A stretch of DNA of 64,000 nucleotides from an uncultured Anaerolineales bacterium (GTDB taxonomy: Bacteria; Chloroflexota; Anaerolineae; Anaerolineales; UBA6663). The notes under the pieces are model-generated. The model saw nothing but the letters and a program-made list of their open reading frames with translations. It searched no databases and was not told where the DNA came from. This document shows, piece after piece, positions 9,775-18,687 of the stretch. Made by a program: the position numbers and the translations under genes. Numbering within the stretch: the stretch's first letter is position 1; every line of letters begins with the position of its first letter. Location of the stretch: assembly GCA_937952305.1 (NCBI GenBank), contig CALFZO010000041.1, positions 1-64,000 on the forward strand. The letters run 5' to 3'.

Positions 9775-10254
9775 GTGGCTTTCAAGCAGCCCAATTCGCG
9801 CATGTGTTTCGCCTGCGGCCTGGAGAACCCGGCCGGCCTGCACCTGCATTTCTACGACGACGGCCAGACCACGGTGACGACCGACTTCGTCCTGGCCGAC
9901 CACCATCAAGGCTATCCGGGCATCGCCCAGGGCGGCATCATCGCCGCCATCTTGGATGAAGCCGGCGGGCGCACGGTGATGATCGGCGACCACAACCGCC
10001 TGTTCGTGACCGTGAAGCTGGAGGTGCGCTACCGGCGGCCGGTGCCCGTCGGCGCTCCCTTGCGCGCCGTCGGCCGCTTGGTGTCTCTCAAGTCCCGGCT
10101 GGCCACGGCCCAGGCCGAGATCCAGACGCCCGGCGGCGACGTGCTGGCGGCCGCGGACCTGGTGCTGGCCAACGCGCCCGAAGAGCTCCTGCAGCTCGAC
10201 GAGGCCGACCGGCTGGGCTGGCGCGTCTACCCGGACCCGGCCGCGCCGGCATGA
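9775..10254 (+). CDS. Hot-dog fold thioesterase (PaaI/4HBT-like)
   Basis: Predicted acyl-CoA thioesterase of 159 residues starting with GTG behind CAGGAG. The short N-terminal CFACGLENPAGL motif is common in a PaaI-like subgroup, and GIAQGGIIAAILDEAGG is the hot-dog helix with the catalytic-type acidic residue. The two cysteines in CFAC could bind metal or be structural. The stop overlaps the next ATG by 4 bases. The substrate is not known. Confidence 0.83.
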   Translation: MAFKQPNSRMCFACGLENPAGLHLHFYDDGQTTVTTDFVLADHHQGYPGIAQGGIIAAILDEAGGRTVMIGDHNRLFVTVKLEVRYRRPVPVGAPLRAVGRLVSLKSRLATAQAEIQTPGGDVLAAADLVLANAPEELLQLDEADRLGWRVYPDPAAPA

Positions 10255-13200
10255 TTTCGCCCCCGGCGCGGCGGCGCTGGGCCGAGGCCGCGCTGCGCCT
10301 GGCTGCGCTGCTCGGGCTGGGCGCGGCGGCCTTTGTGCCGCTGCTCGCCGCGCAACTTCCGCGCAGCGCCGATGGCCGGCCGCACCTGCTGCGGATCGTG
10401 GCGCTCGTTTCGGCGCTGCAGAACGGCGAGCTGTGGCCGCGCTTCTCACCCGACCTCGTCTACGGTTACGGCTACCCGCTCTTCCATTACTACGCGCCGT
10501 TCATCTATTACCTCGGCGCCGGCCTGCACGCGCTCGGCCTCTCGGCTACGGCGGCGCTGCACCTGATCTTGGCGCTGGCCCTGTTGGCCGGCGCGGCCGG
10601 GTGCTGGGCGCTGGCTGAAGCCTGGTTCGGGGGCCCGGCGGCGGGTCTGGCTGCGGCCGCCGTCTACGTCTTCGCGCCGTACACGTTGTTTAACCTGTTC
10701 GGGCGCGGGGCCGTGCCCGAAGCGCTGGCCGTGGCCGCGCTGCCCTGGCTGCTGTGGAGCCTGCACCAGGCCCGGCGTCAGGCCACGGCGGCCGCGCTGT
10801 TGCGCCTGGCCGGGCTGATCGCGCTCGTCTTCCTGACTCACAACCTGACGTCGCTGGTCGGCCTGGCGCTCCTCCTCGGCGCCCTCGGGCTGGAGGCCGG
10901 CCTTGACCGGCGCGAGGCGTTCCGGGCTTCAGCGCCTGTGGGGTTGGCCATCGCGGCCGGTTTGGCGCTGTCCGCGTTCTTCTGGCTGCCGGCCTTTCTG
11001 GAGACCGGCTTCGTCCAGGTCAGCGAGCTCACGACGCCGGCCACGCTCGACTTCCGCAACTACTTCCTCACACCGGCGCAGCTGCTGACGCCGTCGTTCA
11101 CGTTCGACCCGCGCCTGGAGCCGCCCAGCATCCCGGTGGCGCTGGGACTGCCTCAGGCCGGGCTGCCGATCCTGGCGTTGCTGCTCTGGCGCCGCTATCC
11201 GGAGGCGCCCACGCGCGCCCGTGTCCTCGCGCTGGCGGCGGTTTGGGCGGCCTGCCTCTGCCTGACGCTGCGCCTCAGCCAGCCGGTGTGGGAATGGGCC
11301 AGTCCGCTGCGCCTGCTGCAATTTCCCTGGCGCCTGCTCGGCCCCGTGACGGTTTTTTCGGCGCTGCTGGCCGGCGCCGGTGTGGCCTCTGTGCGCGCGG
11401 AGGGGCGGCGGCTCCTGCTGACCGGCATCCTCGTGGCCGTGGCCGGCGGCCTGGCGCTGCCGTGGACGTTCGTCACGCGCTATCCGGCCGCGGAGTTGCC
11501 GCCCGAGCCCACGCTGGCCACGCTGCGCGATTACGAGATCGAGTCGGGCGGCTTCGGGCTGACCTCCACCGGCGAGTTCCTGCCGGTCGGCGTTGAGGCA
11601 TTGCCCTCGCCAGCTGATCTGGCCTGGCCGCCCGCCGCCGGCCTCAGTGTCGAGCGCCTCGCGCTGGCGGCGCTGCCCACCTCCGTGGCCGTGCTGGATT
11701 CTACGAGTGAACGTCTGGAAGCCGGGGCGCACTTTGAGTCCGCGCAGAATTTCGAGGCCAGCTGGCGCTGGTTCTATTTCCCAGGCTGGCGGGCTGAGGT
11801 CGATGGCCGCGCCGTGGCCGCCCACGCCAGCGGCCCGCACGGTTTCGTCACCGTGCCGGTGCCGGCCGGCGAGCACGCGGTGCGTGTCTTCTTCGACGGC
11901 GCCGGCACGCCGCTGCGCCAGTGGAGTTGGGCGCTCACGGCCGTGGGCGCGCTGGGCCTGATCGGCCTCGTCATTTGGGCGCGCCGCGGGACGAAGCCGG
12001 CTGTTGCGCCCGCTGCCTCTGACGCGCGCTTCGCCGTTCTAAGCGTGGGCCTGGCGTTGGGTCTGCTCCTGGGCCTGGCGCGCTGGTGGGCCGATGGCTG
12101 CGCCAACGTCTGGTGTCGTTCGCGCTTCGACGGTCAGGCGGTGGCCGGGGCCGGCGTGGCGCTGGACGTGAACTTCGGCGACCGTCTGCGCCTGATCGGC
12201 TTTGATCCACCGGCGGCCACGTCCGCCGACGCGCCCCTGCGCTTCACGCTTTACTGGCGCCTGCCCGCGCCGGTGGCCGAGGCCTACAGCATCGCCGTCC
12301 AGTTGTGGGACGCCGACGGCCACCTGGTCGGTCAGCAGGACGCCTGGCACCCCGGCGGCCAGCCGACGCAGCGCTGGCTGGCGGGCGGTTACGCCGCCGA
12401 CGCGCACGCCCTCACGCCGTATCCGGGGACGCCGGCCGGCGAGTATCGCCTGATGCTGGGCGTGTATCCGGCCGATGGCCAGAACGTGGAAGTGCTGGAC
12501 GTCAACGGCCTGCCGCTCGGGCGCGTCTACGAAGTGGCGCGCGTGAACGTGTTGGCGCCAACGCAGGTTCCGTCAGAAACTGAACTGGCGCCAGCGTCAC
12601 GCCTGGAAGTCGCGCTCGGCTCGGTGACGCTGGTGGGCGTGGATGGCCTGGGCGGCGAAACGACCAGCGGCGCGGCGCTGCCGCTGGTTTTGTACTGGCG
12701 CGCGCGCGCTGTGGCGCCGGACGCCGGCCAGCAATTACAACTGGCCCTGGCCGGCGTGGTGGTGGATACGTTCTCGCTGCCGGCCGGCGCGGTTGTCCGC
12801 TTCCCGCGCACGGTGCTGGTCCCGCCCGAGGTGGCCGCTGGGCCGAGCTCACTCACGGCCACTGTGCTGGACTCCGCCGGCGCGCCCCTGGCCGGCCCGG
12901 CGGCGCTGGGCGCCGTGAACGTGGCCGTGCCGGCGCGCGTGTTCGCGGTGCCTGAACTGCCGATGACCTTGGGCTGGCGCTTCGGCGACGCCATCGAGTT
13001 ACTGGGCCTCACGCCGCCGCCGGCGACGGCGCGGCCGGGTGAGGCGTTGGCGTTCACGCTCTACTGGCGCGCGCTTCAGCGCCTGGACACGCGCTACACG
13101 GTCTTCGTCCATCTGCTGGACGAGGCCGGCCGGATCGCGGCCCAGCTCGATGCCGCGCCGGGGCAGGGGGCGCGGCCGACCACGGGTTGGCTGCCGCCGG

Positions 13201-13376
13201 AGGTCATCGCCGATGCGTACACGCTCAGCCTGCCGGCCGAGCTGGCGCCGGGACGTTATCAACTGCAGGCCGGCTTCTATGATCCGGTCAGCGGCGCGCG
13301 CCTGCCCGTGGCCGCCGCGGACGGGGCCGCGCTGGGCGACGCGGCGGGGCTGCTGACGGTCACGCTGGCGCCGTAA
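10251..13376 (+). CDS. Large membrane protein with PTPS-related/YfhO-like domain
   Basis: Protein of 1041 residues with about 10 hydrophobic segments in the first 400 residues, a soluble stretch, a TM near 560 (LTAVGALGLIGLVIWA) and another near 600. Two or three Ig-like beta modules follow (LRFTLYWRLPAP, LPLVLYWRARA and LAFTLYWRALQ occupy equivalent places). The N-terminal block LWPRFSPDLVYGYGYPLFHYY resembles the membrane domain called 6-pyruvoyl-tetrahydropterin synthase-related, which looks like a GT-C glycosyltransferase scaffold. It is translationally coupled to the thioesterase gene. A role in cell-surface glycan assembly is only an inference. Confidence 0.75.
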   Translation: MISPPARRRWAEAALRLAALLGLGAAAFVPLLAAQLPRSADGRPHLLRIVALVSALQNGELWPRFSPDLVYGYGYPLFHYYAPFIYYLGAGLHALGLSATAALHLILALALLAGAAGCWALAEAWFGGPAAGLAAAAVYVFAPYTLFNLFGRGAVPEALAVAALPWLLWSLHQARRQATAAALLRLAGLIALVFLTHNLTSLVGLALLLGALGLEAGLDRREAFRASAPVGLAIAAGLALSAFFWLPAFLETGFVQVSELTTPATLDFRNYFLTPAQLLTPSFTFDPRLEPPSIPVALGLPQAGLPILALLLWRRYPEAPTRARVLALAAVWAACLCLTLRLSQPVWEWASPLRLLQFPWRLLGPVTVFSALLAGAGVASVRAEGRRLLLTGILVAVAGGLALPWTFVTRYPAAELPPEPTLATLRDYEIESGGFGLTSTGEFLPVGVEALPSPADLAWPPAAGLSVERLALAALPTSVAVLDSTSERLEAGAHFESAQNFEASWRWFYFPGWRAEVDGRAVAAHASGPHGFVTVPVPAGEHAVRVFFDGAGTPLRQWSWALTAVGALGLIGLVIWARRGTKPAVAPAASDARFAVLSVGLALGLLLGLARWWADGCANVWCRSRFDGQAVAGAGVALDVNFGDRLRLIGFDPPAATSADAPLRFTLYWRLPAPVAEAYSIAVQLWDADGHLVGQQDAWHPGGQPTQRWLAGGYAADAHALTPYPGTPAGEYRLMLGVYPADGQNVEVLDVNGLPLGRVYEVARVNVLAPTQVPSETELAPASRLEVALGSVTLVGVDGLGGETTSGAALPLVLYWRARAVAPDAGQQLQLALAGVVVDTFSLPAGAVVRFPRTVLVPPEVAAGPSSLTATVLDSAGAPLAGPAALGAVNVAVPARVFAVPELPMTLGWRFGDAIELLGLTPPPATARPGEALAFTLYWRALQRLDTRYTVFVHLLDEAGRIAAQLDAAPGQGARPTTGWLPPEVIADAYTLSLPAELAPGRYQLQAGFYDPVSGARLPVAAADGAALGDAAGLLTVTLAP

Positions 13377-13391
13377 CGCGCGCGTCCCGCG

Positions 13392-13420
13392 TTGGCGCGC
13401 GGACAGGCGCATGGTAAACT
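13392..13420 (+). promoter_or_regulatory. Promoter of the molybdenum hydroxylase locus
   Basis: TTGGCG (13392-13397), 17-base spacer, TAAACT (13415-13420) preceded by TGG. The -10 box ends 5 bases before an in-frame GTG (13426) and 11 bases before the ATG (13432), so the mRNA would have almost no leader. Confidence 0.55.
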
Positions 13421-13431
13421 GACAAGTGAGC

Positions 13432-14265
13432 ATGGCGTCCGAGATTTCTTACACAACTCTGGCGGAACTTGAGCAGCGCGGCCAGTCTGCGGCCTTGTGT
13501 ACGATCGTGCGCGCGCGCGGCAGCGTCCCGCGCCATGTCGGCAGCAAGCTGCTGGTGTATGCCGACGGCCGGCAGGCGGGCACCATCGGCGGCGGCGAGA
13601 TGGAGAGCCGCGTGGTCGAGGCGGCGCGCGCGGCCCTGGCCGACGGCCAGCCGCGCCTGGTCCACTATCAACTCGCCGACCCGCAGGCCGGCGATCCCGG
13701 CGTGTGCGGCGGGGAAGTGGACGTCTTCGTCGAGCCGGTCCGGCCGGCCCCGACCTTGCTCGTGATCGGCGCCGGGCATGTGGGCCGCGCCCTGGTGCAC
13801 CTGGGCCGCTGGCTGGGTTTCCGGGTCGCGCTCAGCGACGACCGCGCCGAGCTGTGCACGCCCGAGGCCGCGCCAGGCGCCGACCAATACCTGCCGGTGC
13901 CGATGGACGAGCTGGCGCGCGCTTTCCCGTTCCACGCCGAGACCTACATCGTCATGCCCACGCGCGGCGTCCCGCTGGATGTGGCCGGCCTGCCGCATCT
14001 GCTGGCCGTGCCGCACGCTTACCTGGGCGTGATCGGGTCGCGCCGGCGCTGGGCAACCGCGGTCCAGGAACTCACGGCCCGCGGCGTGCCGGCCGAACAA
14101 CTGGCGCGGGTCCACGCGCCGATGGGCCTGGAGCTCAACGCCGAGACACCGGAGGAGATCGCGCTTAGTGTGCTGGCCGAGATTGTGGCCCTGCGCCGCG
14201 GCGGCTCCGGCCGGCCGATGAAATGGGCGGAGGCGCTGGCCGGCGCCGCGCCCAACCAGCCTTAG
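13432..14265 (+). CDS. XdhC/CoxI-family molybdenum cofactor chaperone
   Basis: Accessory protein that binds and inserts sulfurated molybdenum cofactor into hydroxylases. An N-terminal XdhC/CoxI domain (TIVRARGSVPRHVGSKLLVY, then TIGGGEME) is followed by a Rossmann-like domain (LVIGAGHVGRALVHLGRWLG), ending with YLGVIGSRRRW. Length 277 residues is standard. A GTG six bases upstream (13426) is an alternative start and is closer to what a leaderless message would use. It is the first gene of the hydroxylase locus, 11 bases ahead of the FAD/iron-sulfur subunit. Confidence 0.9.
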   Translation: MASEISYTTLAELEQRGQSAALCTIVRARGSVPRHVGSKLLVYADGRQAGTIGGGEMESRVVEAARAALADGQPRLVHYQLADPQAGDPGVCGGEVDVFVEPVRPAPTLLVIGAGHVGRALVHLGRWLGFRVALSDDRAELCTPEAAPGADQYLPVPMDELARAFPFHAETYIVMPTRGVPLDVAGLPHLLAVPHAYLGVIGSRRRWATAVQELTARGVPAEQLARVHAPMGLELNAETPEEIALSVLAEIVALRRGGSGRPMKWAEALAGAAPNQP

Positions 14266-14276
14266 CCCCTTCCGCT

Positions 14277-15701
14277 ATGTGGCATTCATATTTCACTGTT
14301 GCGACTCTGGATGAAGCGCTGCGCCGGCTGGCCGAACACCAGCCGCGCGCCCGGATCGTGGCCGGCGCCACGGATTTGCTGCTGGAACTGGAGCGCGGCC
14401 AGCGCCCCGGCGTGGACACGCTGATCGACCTGACGCGCGTGCCCGGCCTGGATGGGCTGCGCCTGGACGAAGCCGGCGACATCCACCTCGGCCCGCTCGT
14501 GACGCACAATCAGGCCGCCAGCGCCAAACTGGCGGTCGAGCGGGCGCTGCCGCTGGCCCAGGCCTGTTGGGAAGTGGGCGCGCCGCAGATCCGCAACCGG
14601 GGCACCGTGGTCGGCAACCTCATCACGGCCTCGCCCGCCAACGACACCATCACGCCGCTGATGGCCCTGGGCGCCCGCCTGACGCTGCGCTCGCTGCGCG
14701 GCGAACGGTCTGTGCCGCTGGCCGAGTTCTACACCGGCGTGCGCCGCACCGTCCTGGCCCCGGATGAGATCGTCACCGACCTCGCCTTCCCGGCGCTCAA
14801 GCCGAACGAGTACGGGCTGTTCCTGAAGCTCGGCCTGCGCCGCGCCCAGGCGATTGCGGTCGTCAATGTGGCCGTCATCGTCGAACTGGAGGCCGTCGAC
14901 GGCCTGCCGCGCGCGCAGCGCCGCATCCAGCGCGCGCGCCTCACGCTGGGCGCCGTCGCGCCCACCATCGTGCCCGCCGCCGAAGCCGAAGCATTCCTGG
15001 CCGGGCAGATGCTCCAGCCGGACGTCATCGCCCGGGCCGCCGAGCTGGCCCGCGGCGCGGCGCGGCCCATCGACGATATCCGCGCCCCGGCCGACTACCG
15101 GGCGCAGATGGTGACGGTGCTGGTGGGGCGGGCTCTGCGCGCGCTGGCGGCCGGCGCAGAGCGCGGCCAGCTGCCGGAGAAGCCGATCCTGCTGGCCGGG
15201 ACCCGGCCAGCGGCGCGCCCGCTGGAAGCCGCCGCCGGCGAGATCGTGACCACGCTCAACGGGCGCGTTCAGCGGCTGCGCGGCGGGCCGGGCCAGACGC
15301 TGCTGCAAGCGCTGCGCGGCGCGGCCCTCACCGGCGTCAAGGAAGGCTGCGCCGAGGGCGAGTGCGGCGCGTGCACGGTCCTGCTGGACGGCGCGGCCGT
15401 GATGAGCTGCCTGGTCCCGGCCGAGCGCGCCCACGGCGCCGCGATCGTCACCATCGAAGGGCTGGCTCCGGCTGACGGCCTGCACCCGCTCCAGGCGGCC
15501 TTTGTGGAGGCCGGCGCCGTGCAGTGCGGCTACTGCACGCCGGGCCTGCTGCTGGCGGGCGCGCAGCTGTTGGCCGAGCAGCCGGCGCCCAGCCGGGCCG
15601 AGATCGAGCAGGCGTTGAGCGGCAACTTGTGCCGTTGCACCGGGTATTACAAGATCATCGACGCCGTGGCGCGGGCCAGCCAGGCCCGCCGTCCGGCCTG
15701 A
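14277..15701 (+). CDS. Xanthine dehydrogenase-type subunit: FAD domain fused to 2Fe-2S domain
   Basis: Electron-transfer subunit of 474 residues. Residues 1 to about 290 form a CoxM-type FAD domain (IVAGATDLLLELERG, then IRNRGTVVGNLITASPANDT). Residues about 320-474 hold both 2Fe-2S clusters: plant-type C358, C363, C366, C378 and the second set C417, C420, C452, C454, all intact. These domains are often separate genes; here they are joined with the FAD part first. The frame is open further upstream, but the ATG at 14277 matches the family start. The electron acceptor is not evident. Confidence 0.9.
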   Translation: MWHSYFTVATLDEALRRLAEHQPRARIVAGATDLLLELERGQRPGVDTLIDLTRVPGLDGLRLDEAGDIHLGPLVTHNQAASAKLAVERALPLAQACWEVGAPQIRNRGTVVGNLITASPANDTITPLMALGARLTLRSLRGERSVPLAEFYTGVRRTVLAPDEIVTDLAFPALKPNEYGLFLKLGLRRAQAIAVVNVAVIVELEAVDGLPRAQRRIQRARLTLGAVAPTIVPAAEAEAFLAGQMLQPDVIARAAELARGAARPIDDIRAPADYRAQMVTVLVGRALRALAAGAERGQLPEKPILLAGTRPAARPLEAAAGEIVTTLNGRVQRLRGGPGQTLLQALRGAALTGVKEGCAEGECGACTVLLDGAAVMSCLVPAERAHGAAIVTIEGLAPADGLHPLQAAFVEAGAVQCGYCTPGLLLAGAQLLAEQPAPSRAEIEQALSGNLCRCTGYYKIIDAVARASQARRPA

Positions 15702-15721
15702 GCGCCACAGGAGGTCAGACG

Positions 15722-16177
15722 ATGGGACGGTTGAATACTTTCCGGCCGCGCGAGTCGACGGCGAAGAACACCGAGCTGAACCCGATCTGGCGCGGCGTCG
15801 GGTGCGTGCTCTTCCTGGTCCTGACGGTCGGCTGCTACTTCGGCGCCGACTGGGGCATCACGGCCATCAACGCCGCCAACCGCGCCGATCCCTTCCTGCC
15901 GGGCGGCCTGCGAGCCGGTATCCCGCGCCAGTTTGTGACGATCTACACGCACCAGTTCCCGCGCGCCGTCACCGAGATCGGGCCGCTCAAGTTGGAGAAG
16001 CCGATCAAGACCTGGCCGATCGGCTTCGACGTGGTGACGCTGGCCTTCACGCTCTTCCTGGCGATCGTGGTCTTCTCCCTGATCACGCTGGTGTGGGCCA
16101 TCCTCAACCCGGCCAAGCTCGGCCCCAAGGATGCGCCCCCGGTGCGGCGCAGGGTCGACTCGAACAAAGTCCGCTGA
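15722..16177 (+). CDS. Unknown two-TM membrane protein within the hydroxylase operon
   Basis: I do not recognise this 151-residue protein. It has one hydrophobic segment near residues 26-42 (GCVLFLVLTVGCYFGADWG), an outside loop of about 60 residues rich in prolines and charged residues, and a second segment near 103-125 (VVTLAFTLFLAIVVFSLIT). The tail is basic. The start follows an AGGAGG site. It lies between the FAD/iron-sulfur and molybdenum subunits of one enzyme, so it may anchor the enzyme or a redox partner to the membrane. That is inference from position only. Confidence 0.75.
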   Translation: MGRLNTFRPRESTAKNTELNPIWRGVGCVLFLVLTVGCYFGADWGITAINAANRADPFLPGGLRAGIPRQFVTIYTHQFPRAVTEIGPLKLEKPIKTWPIGFDVVTLAFTLFLAIVVFSLITLVWAILNPAKLGPKDAPPVRRRVDSNKVR

Positions 16178-16246
16178 GCAATGTAAAGGCAATCTCGCGG
16201 GGTCAGGCGCCCCATCCCGCAGAACTCGCTTGATTGCACTTGGGGT

Positions 16247-16264
16247 CCGGCCGGCTTCGGCCGG
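16247..16264. repeat. Short inverted repeat before the molybdenum subunit gene
   Basis: CCGGCCG and CGGCCGG form a 7-bp stem around a 4-base loop, 22 bases before the ATG. It may be an intercistronic mRNA hairpin. Confidence 0.4.
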
Positions 16265-16286
16265 CGGCCCGGTGTGAGAGGCAGGC

Positions 16287-18500
16287 ATGAGCGCAGTTAT
16301 CGGCCAATCGGTTCCGCGCGTCGACGCGGTCGGCAAAGTCACCGGCCAGACCCAGTATCCCGGCGACATCGACCGGCCGGGCCAGCTCTGGATGAAGATC
16401 CTGTTCGCGGGCCGCCCGCATGCCCGGATCCGCCGCCTGGATACGACCCGGGCGGAGGCCGCGCCCGGCGTGGTGGCCGTCTTCACGGCCCGGGACGTCC
16501 CCAACAATGAGTACGGCCTGATCGTCGCGGACCAGCCGGTGCTGTGCGGGCCCGGTTCGGACAAGCCCGGCGCCGACGTGGTGCGCTTCGTCGGCGACCA
16601 GGTGGCGCTGGTAGTGGCCGAGACGGAGGCGCAGGCGGCCGCAGCGCTGAAGCTGATCGACGTGGACTGGGAGGATCGGCCCGTCATCGCCGACCCGCGC
16701 GCGGCCAGGCAGCCGGGCGTGCCGCCGGTCCTGCCGGACCTGGAAGGCAATGTCTTCAAGCACAACCGTATCCGCAAGGGCGACGCCGACGCGGCCTGGG
16801 CGCAGTGCGACGTGATTGTGGAGGGCGAGTATCACACGCCCATGCAGGAGCACGCCTACCTGCAGCCGGAGGCCGGCCTGGGCTATATCGACGAAGCCGG
16901 CCGGGTGACGGTGGTGGTGGCCGGGCAGTGGGCGCACGAGGACCAATTGCAGATCGCGCACGCGCTGCGCCTGCCGCCCGAGCAGGTGCGCGTGCAGTAT
17001 GCGGCCATCGGCGGCGCGTTCGGCGGGCGCGAGGACATGTCGGTGCAGATCGTGTTGGCGCTGGCGGCCTGGCGCCTGCACCAGCGCGGGATCAACCGCC
17101 CGGTCAAGACCATCTGGAGCCGGGAAGAGTCGATCATCGGCCATCACAAGCGCCATCAGTATTTCATCAAGGCCAAGTGGGGCGCGCGCCGCGACGGCAC
17201 GCTGGTGGCGGCCGAATGCGAGCTGATCGCCGACGCCGGGCCGTACGCCTACACGTCGACCAAGGTCCTGGGCAACGCCACCCTGATGTGCACGGGGCCG
17301 TACGAGGTCCCGCACGTCAAGGTGGATGCCTACGCCGTCGCCACGCACAATGTCCCCGGCGGCGCCTTTCGTGGGTTCGGCGGGCCGCAGGCCGCCTTCG
17401 CGGCCGAGATGCAGATGAACAAACTGGCCGAGCGTCTCGGGCTGGACCCGATCACGCTGCGGCTGAAGAACGTGCTCACCGACGAGTCGCTCTGGTCGGT
17501 GGGCACGCGCGGCCCGGCCGGCGTCACCATCGGCCGGGTGGTGGAGCGCTGCGCCGAGGAGGCCGGCTGGACCCGCGCCGGCGCGGCCTGGCAGCCGGCG
17601 CCGCGCCCGCCGGCCAAAGCCGCCCATCTCAAGCGCGGGCGCGGCTTCGCCTGCGCGTTCAAGAATATCGGCTTCTCCTTCGGCGCGCCCGAGAACTGCT
17701 GGGCCAAGGTCGAGATCCTGGGCAACGGCGCCATCGAGCGCGTCATCGTCCATCACGCCGGCGCGGACTGCGGCCAGGGCGCGCACACCGTCTTCGCCCA
17801 GATGGCCGCCCACGTCGCCGGCGTGCCGGTAGACAGGGTCGCCCTGGTCGTCTCGGACACGTCCAGCAGCGAGAATTCCGGCAGCACGTCCGCGTCACGC
17901 CTGACCTACATGGCCGGCAACGCCATCAAGGGCGCGGCCGAGGCCGCCCTGAAGAAGTGGCAGGACGAGGACCGGCCGGCCGTGGCCGAGTTCGTTTACC
18001 GCCCGCCGGCCACCACGCCCTTCGACCCCGAGACCGGGCACTGCGAGCCGAATTTCGCTTACGGTTACGTGGCCCAGGCGGTCGAAGTCGAGGTGGATAC
18101 GGAGACCGGCCAGGTGCGCCTGGTGGACGTGGTCTGCGCCGACGACGTCGGCAAGGCCCTCAACCCGCAGCAGATACAGGGCCAGATCGAGGGCGGGGTG
18201 GTGCAGGCCATGGGCTACGCGCTGCTGGAGGATTTCGTCACGCGCGAGGGCCGCGTGCTTACGCCGCATCTGTCCACGTATTTGATCCCGACCATCGTGG
18301 ATGTGCCGGAGCGCGTCAAGTCCGTGATCCTGGAGTACGCCGAGCCGAACGGGCCGTGGGGCGTGCGCGGCATGGCCGAGATGCCCTATCTGCCGCTGAC
18401 CCCGGCCATCGCCGCCGCCATTCATGACGCCACCGGCGTCTGGATCGACGCCTTCCCCTACACACCCAGCCGCGTGCTGCGCGCGCTGCCGGCGCGCTGA
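16287..18500 (+). CDS. Molybdopterin-binding subunit of a xanthine dehydrogenase-family hydroxylase
   Basis: Catalytic subunit of 737 residues. The cofactor-contact motif GGAFGG is at 242-247, FRGFGGPQ at 361-368 and QGAHTVFAQ near 502. The base-catalyst glutamate would be E698 in GVRGMAEMPY. The N-terminal a/b hammerhead domain starts VPRVDAVGKVTGQTQYPGDI. No in-frame stop is present where a selenocysteine would be, so selenium, if used, would be in the cofactor as in selenium-dependent molybdenum hydroxylases. Xanthine/purine, nicotinate or aldehyde are possible substrates; the SsnA/YqeB/YqeC context favours a purine-type heterocycle. A terminator follows. Confidence 0.92.
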   Translation: MSAVIGQSVPRVDAVGKVTGQTQYPGDIDRPGQLWMKILFAGRPHARIRRLDTTRAEAAPGVVAVFTARDVPNNEYGLIVADQPVLCGPGSDKPGADVVRFVGDQVALVVAETEAQAAAALKLIDVDWEDRPVIADPRAARQPGVPPVLPDLEGNVFKHNRIRKGDADAAWAQCDVIVEGEYHTPMQEHAYLQPEAGLGYIDEAGRVTVVVAGQWAHEDQLQIAHALRLPPEQVRVQYAAIGGAFGGREDMSVQIVLALAAWRLHQRGINRPVKTIWSREESIIGHHKRHQYFIKAKWGARRDGTLVAAECELIADAGPYAYTSTKVLGNATLMCTGPYEVPHVKVDAYAVATHNVPGGAFRGFGGPQAAFAAEMQMNKLAERLGLDPITLRLKNVLTDESLWSVGTRGPAGVTIGRVVERCAEEAGWTRAGAAWQPAPRPPAKAAHLKRGRGFACAFKNIGFSFGAPENCWAKVEILGNGAIERVIVHHAGADCGQGAHTVFAQMAAHVAGVPVDRVALVVSDTSSSENSGSTSASRLTYMAGNAIKGAAEAALKKWQDEDRPAVAEFVYRPPATTPFDPETGHCEPNFAYGYVAQAVEVEVDTETGQVRLVDVVCADDVGKALNPQQIQGQIEGGVVQAMGYALLEDFVTREGRVLTPHLSTYLIPTIVDVPERVKSVILEYAEPNGPWGVRGMAEMPYLPLTPAIAAAIHDATGVWIDAFPYTPSRVLRALPAR

Positions 18501-18523
18501 CGCTGGGCTTCGCGCTCGCGACG

Positions 18524-18555
18524 AAAGGCCGTGCCCTCGGGCGCGGCCTTTTTCG
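18524..18555 (+). terminator. Intrinsic terminator after the molybdenum subunit gene
   Basis: AAAGGCCG...CGGCCTTT flanks a GC-rich inner stem-loop and runs into five T residues, 24 bases after the stop codon. Confidence 0.8.
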
Positions 18556-18687
18556 TTGACCCGTCCAGCAAGCGTGGGAAATAGGTCCTGGCGTCGGCAT
18601 AGTGGCCGAGCCCGGGGAGGAATGTCACTTGGCGTCAGGTTGATCCGGCGCCAGGATAAGGTGGCTTGTCCGCCTCAGGGGATGAAT

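Noticed and set aside
16544..18427. A 627-codon open frame in another plus-strand frame of the molybdenum subunit gene
   Set aside because: Arg/Gly-rich frame-shifted reading of a gene with all catalytic motifs in the chosen frame.
16287..18500. Selenocysteine in the molybdenum hydroxylase subunit
   Set aside because: No in-frame TGA and no SECIS-like hairpin; any selenium would be in the cofactor.
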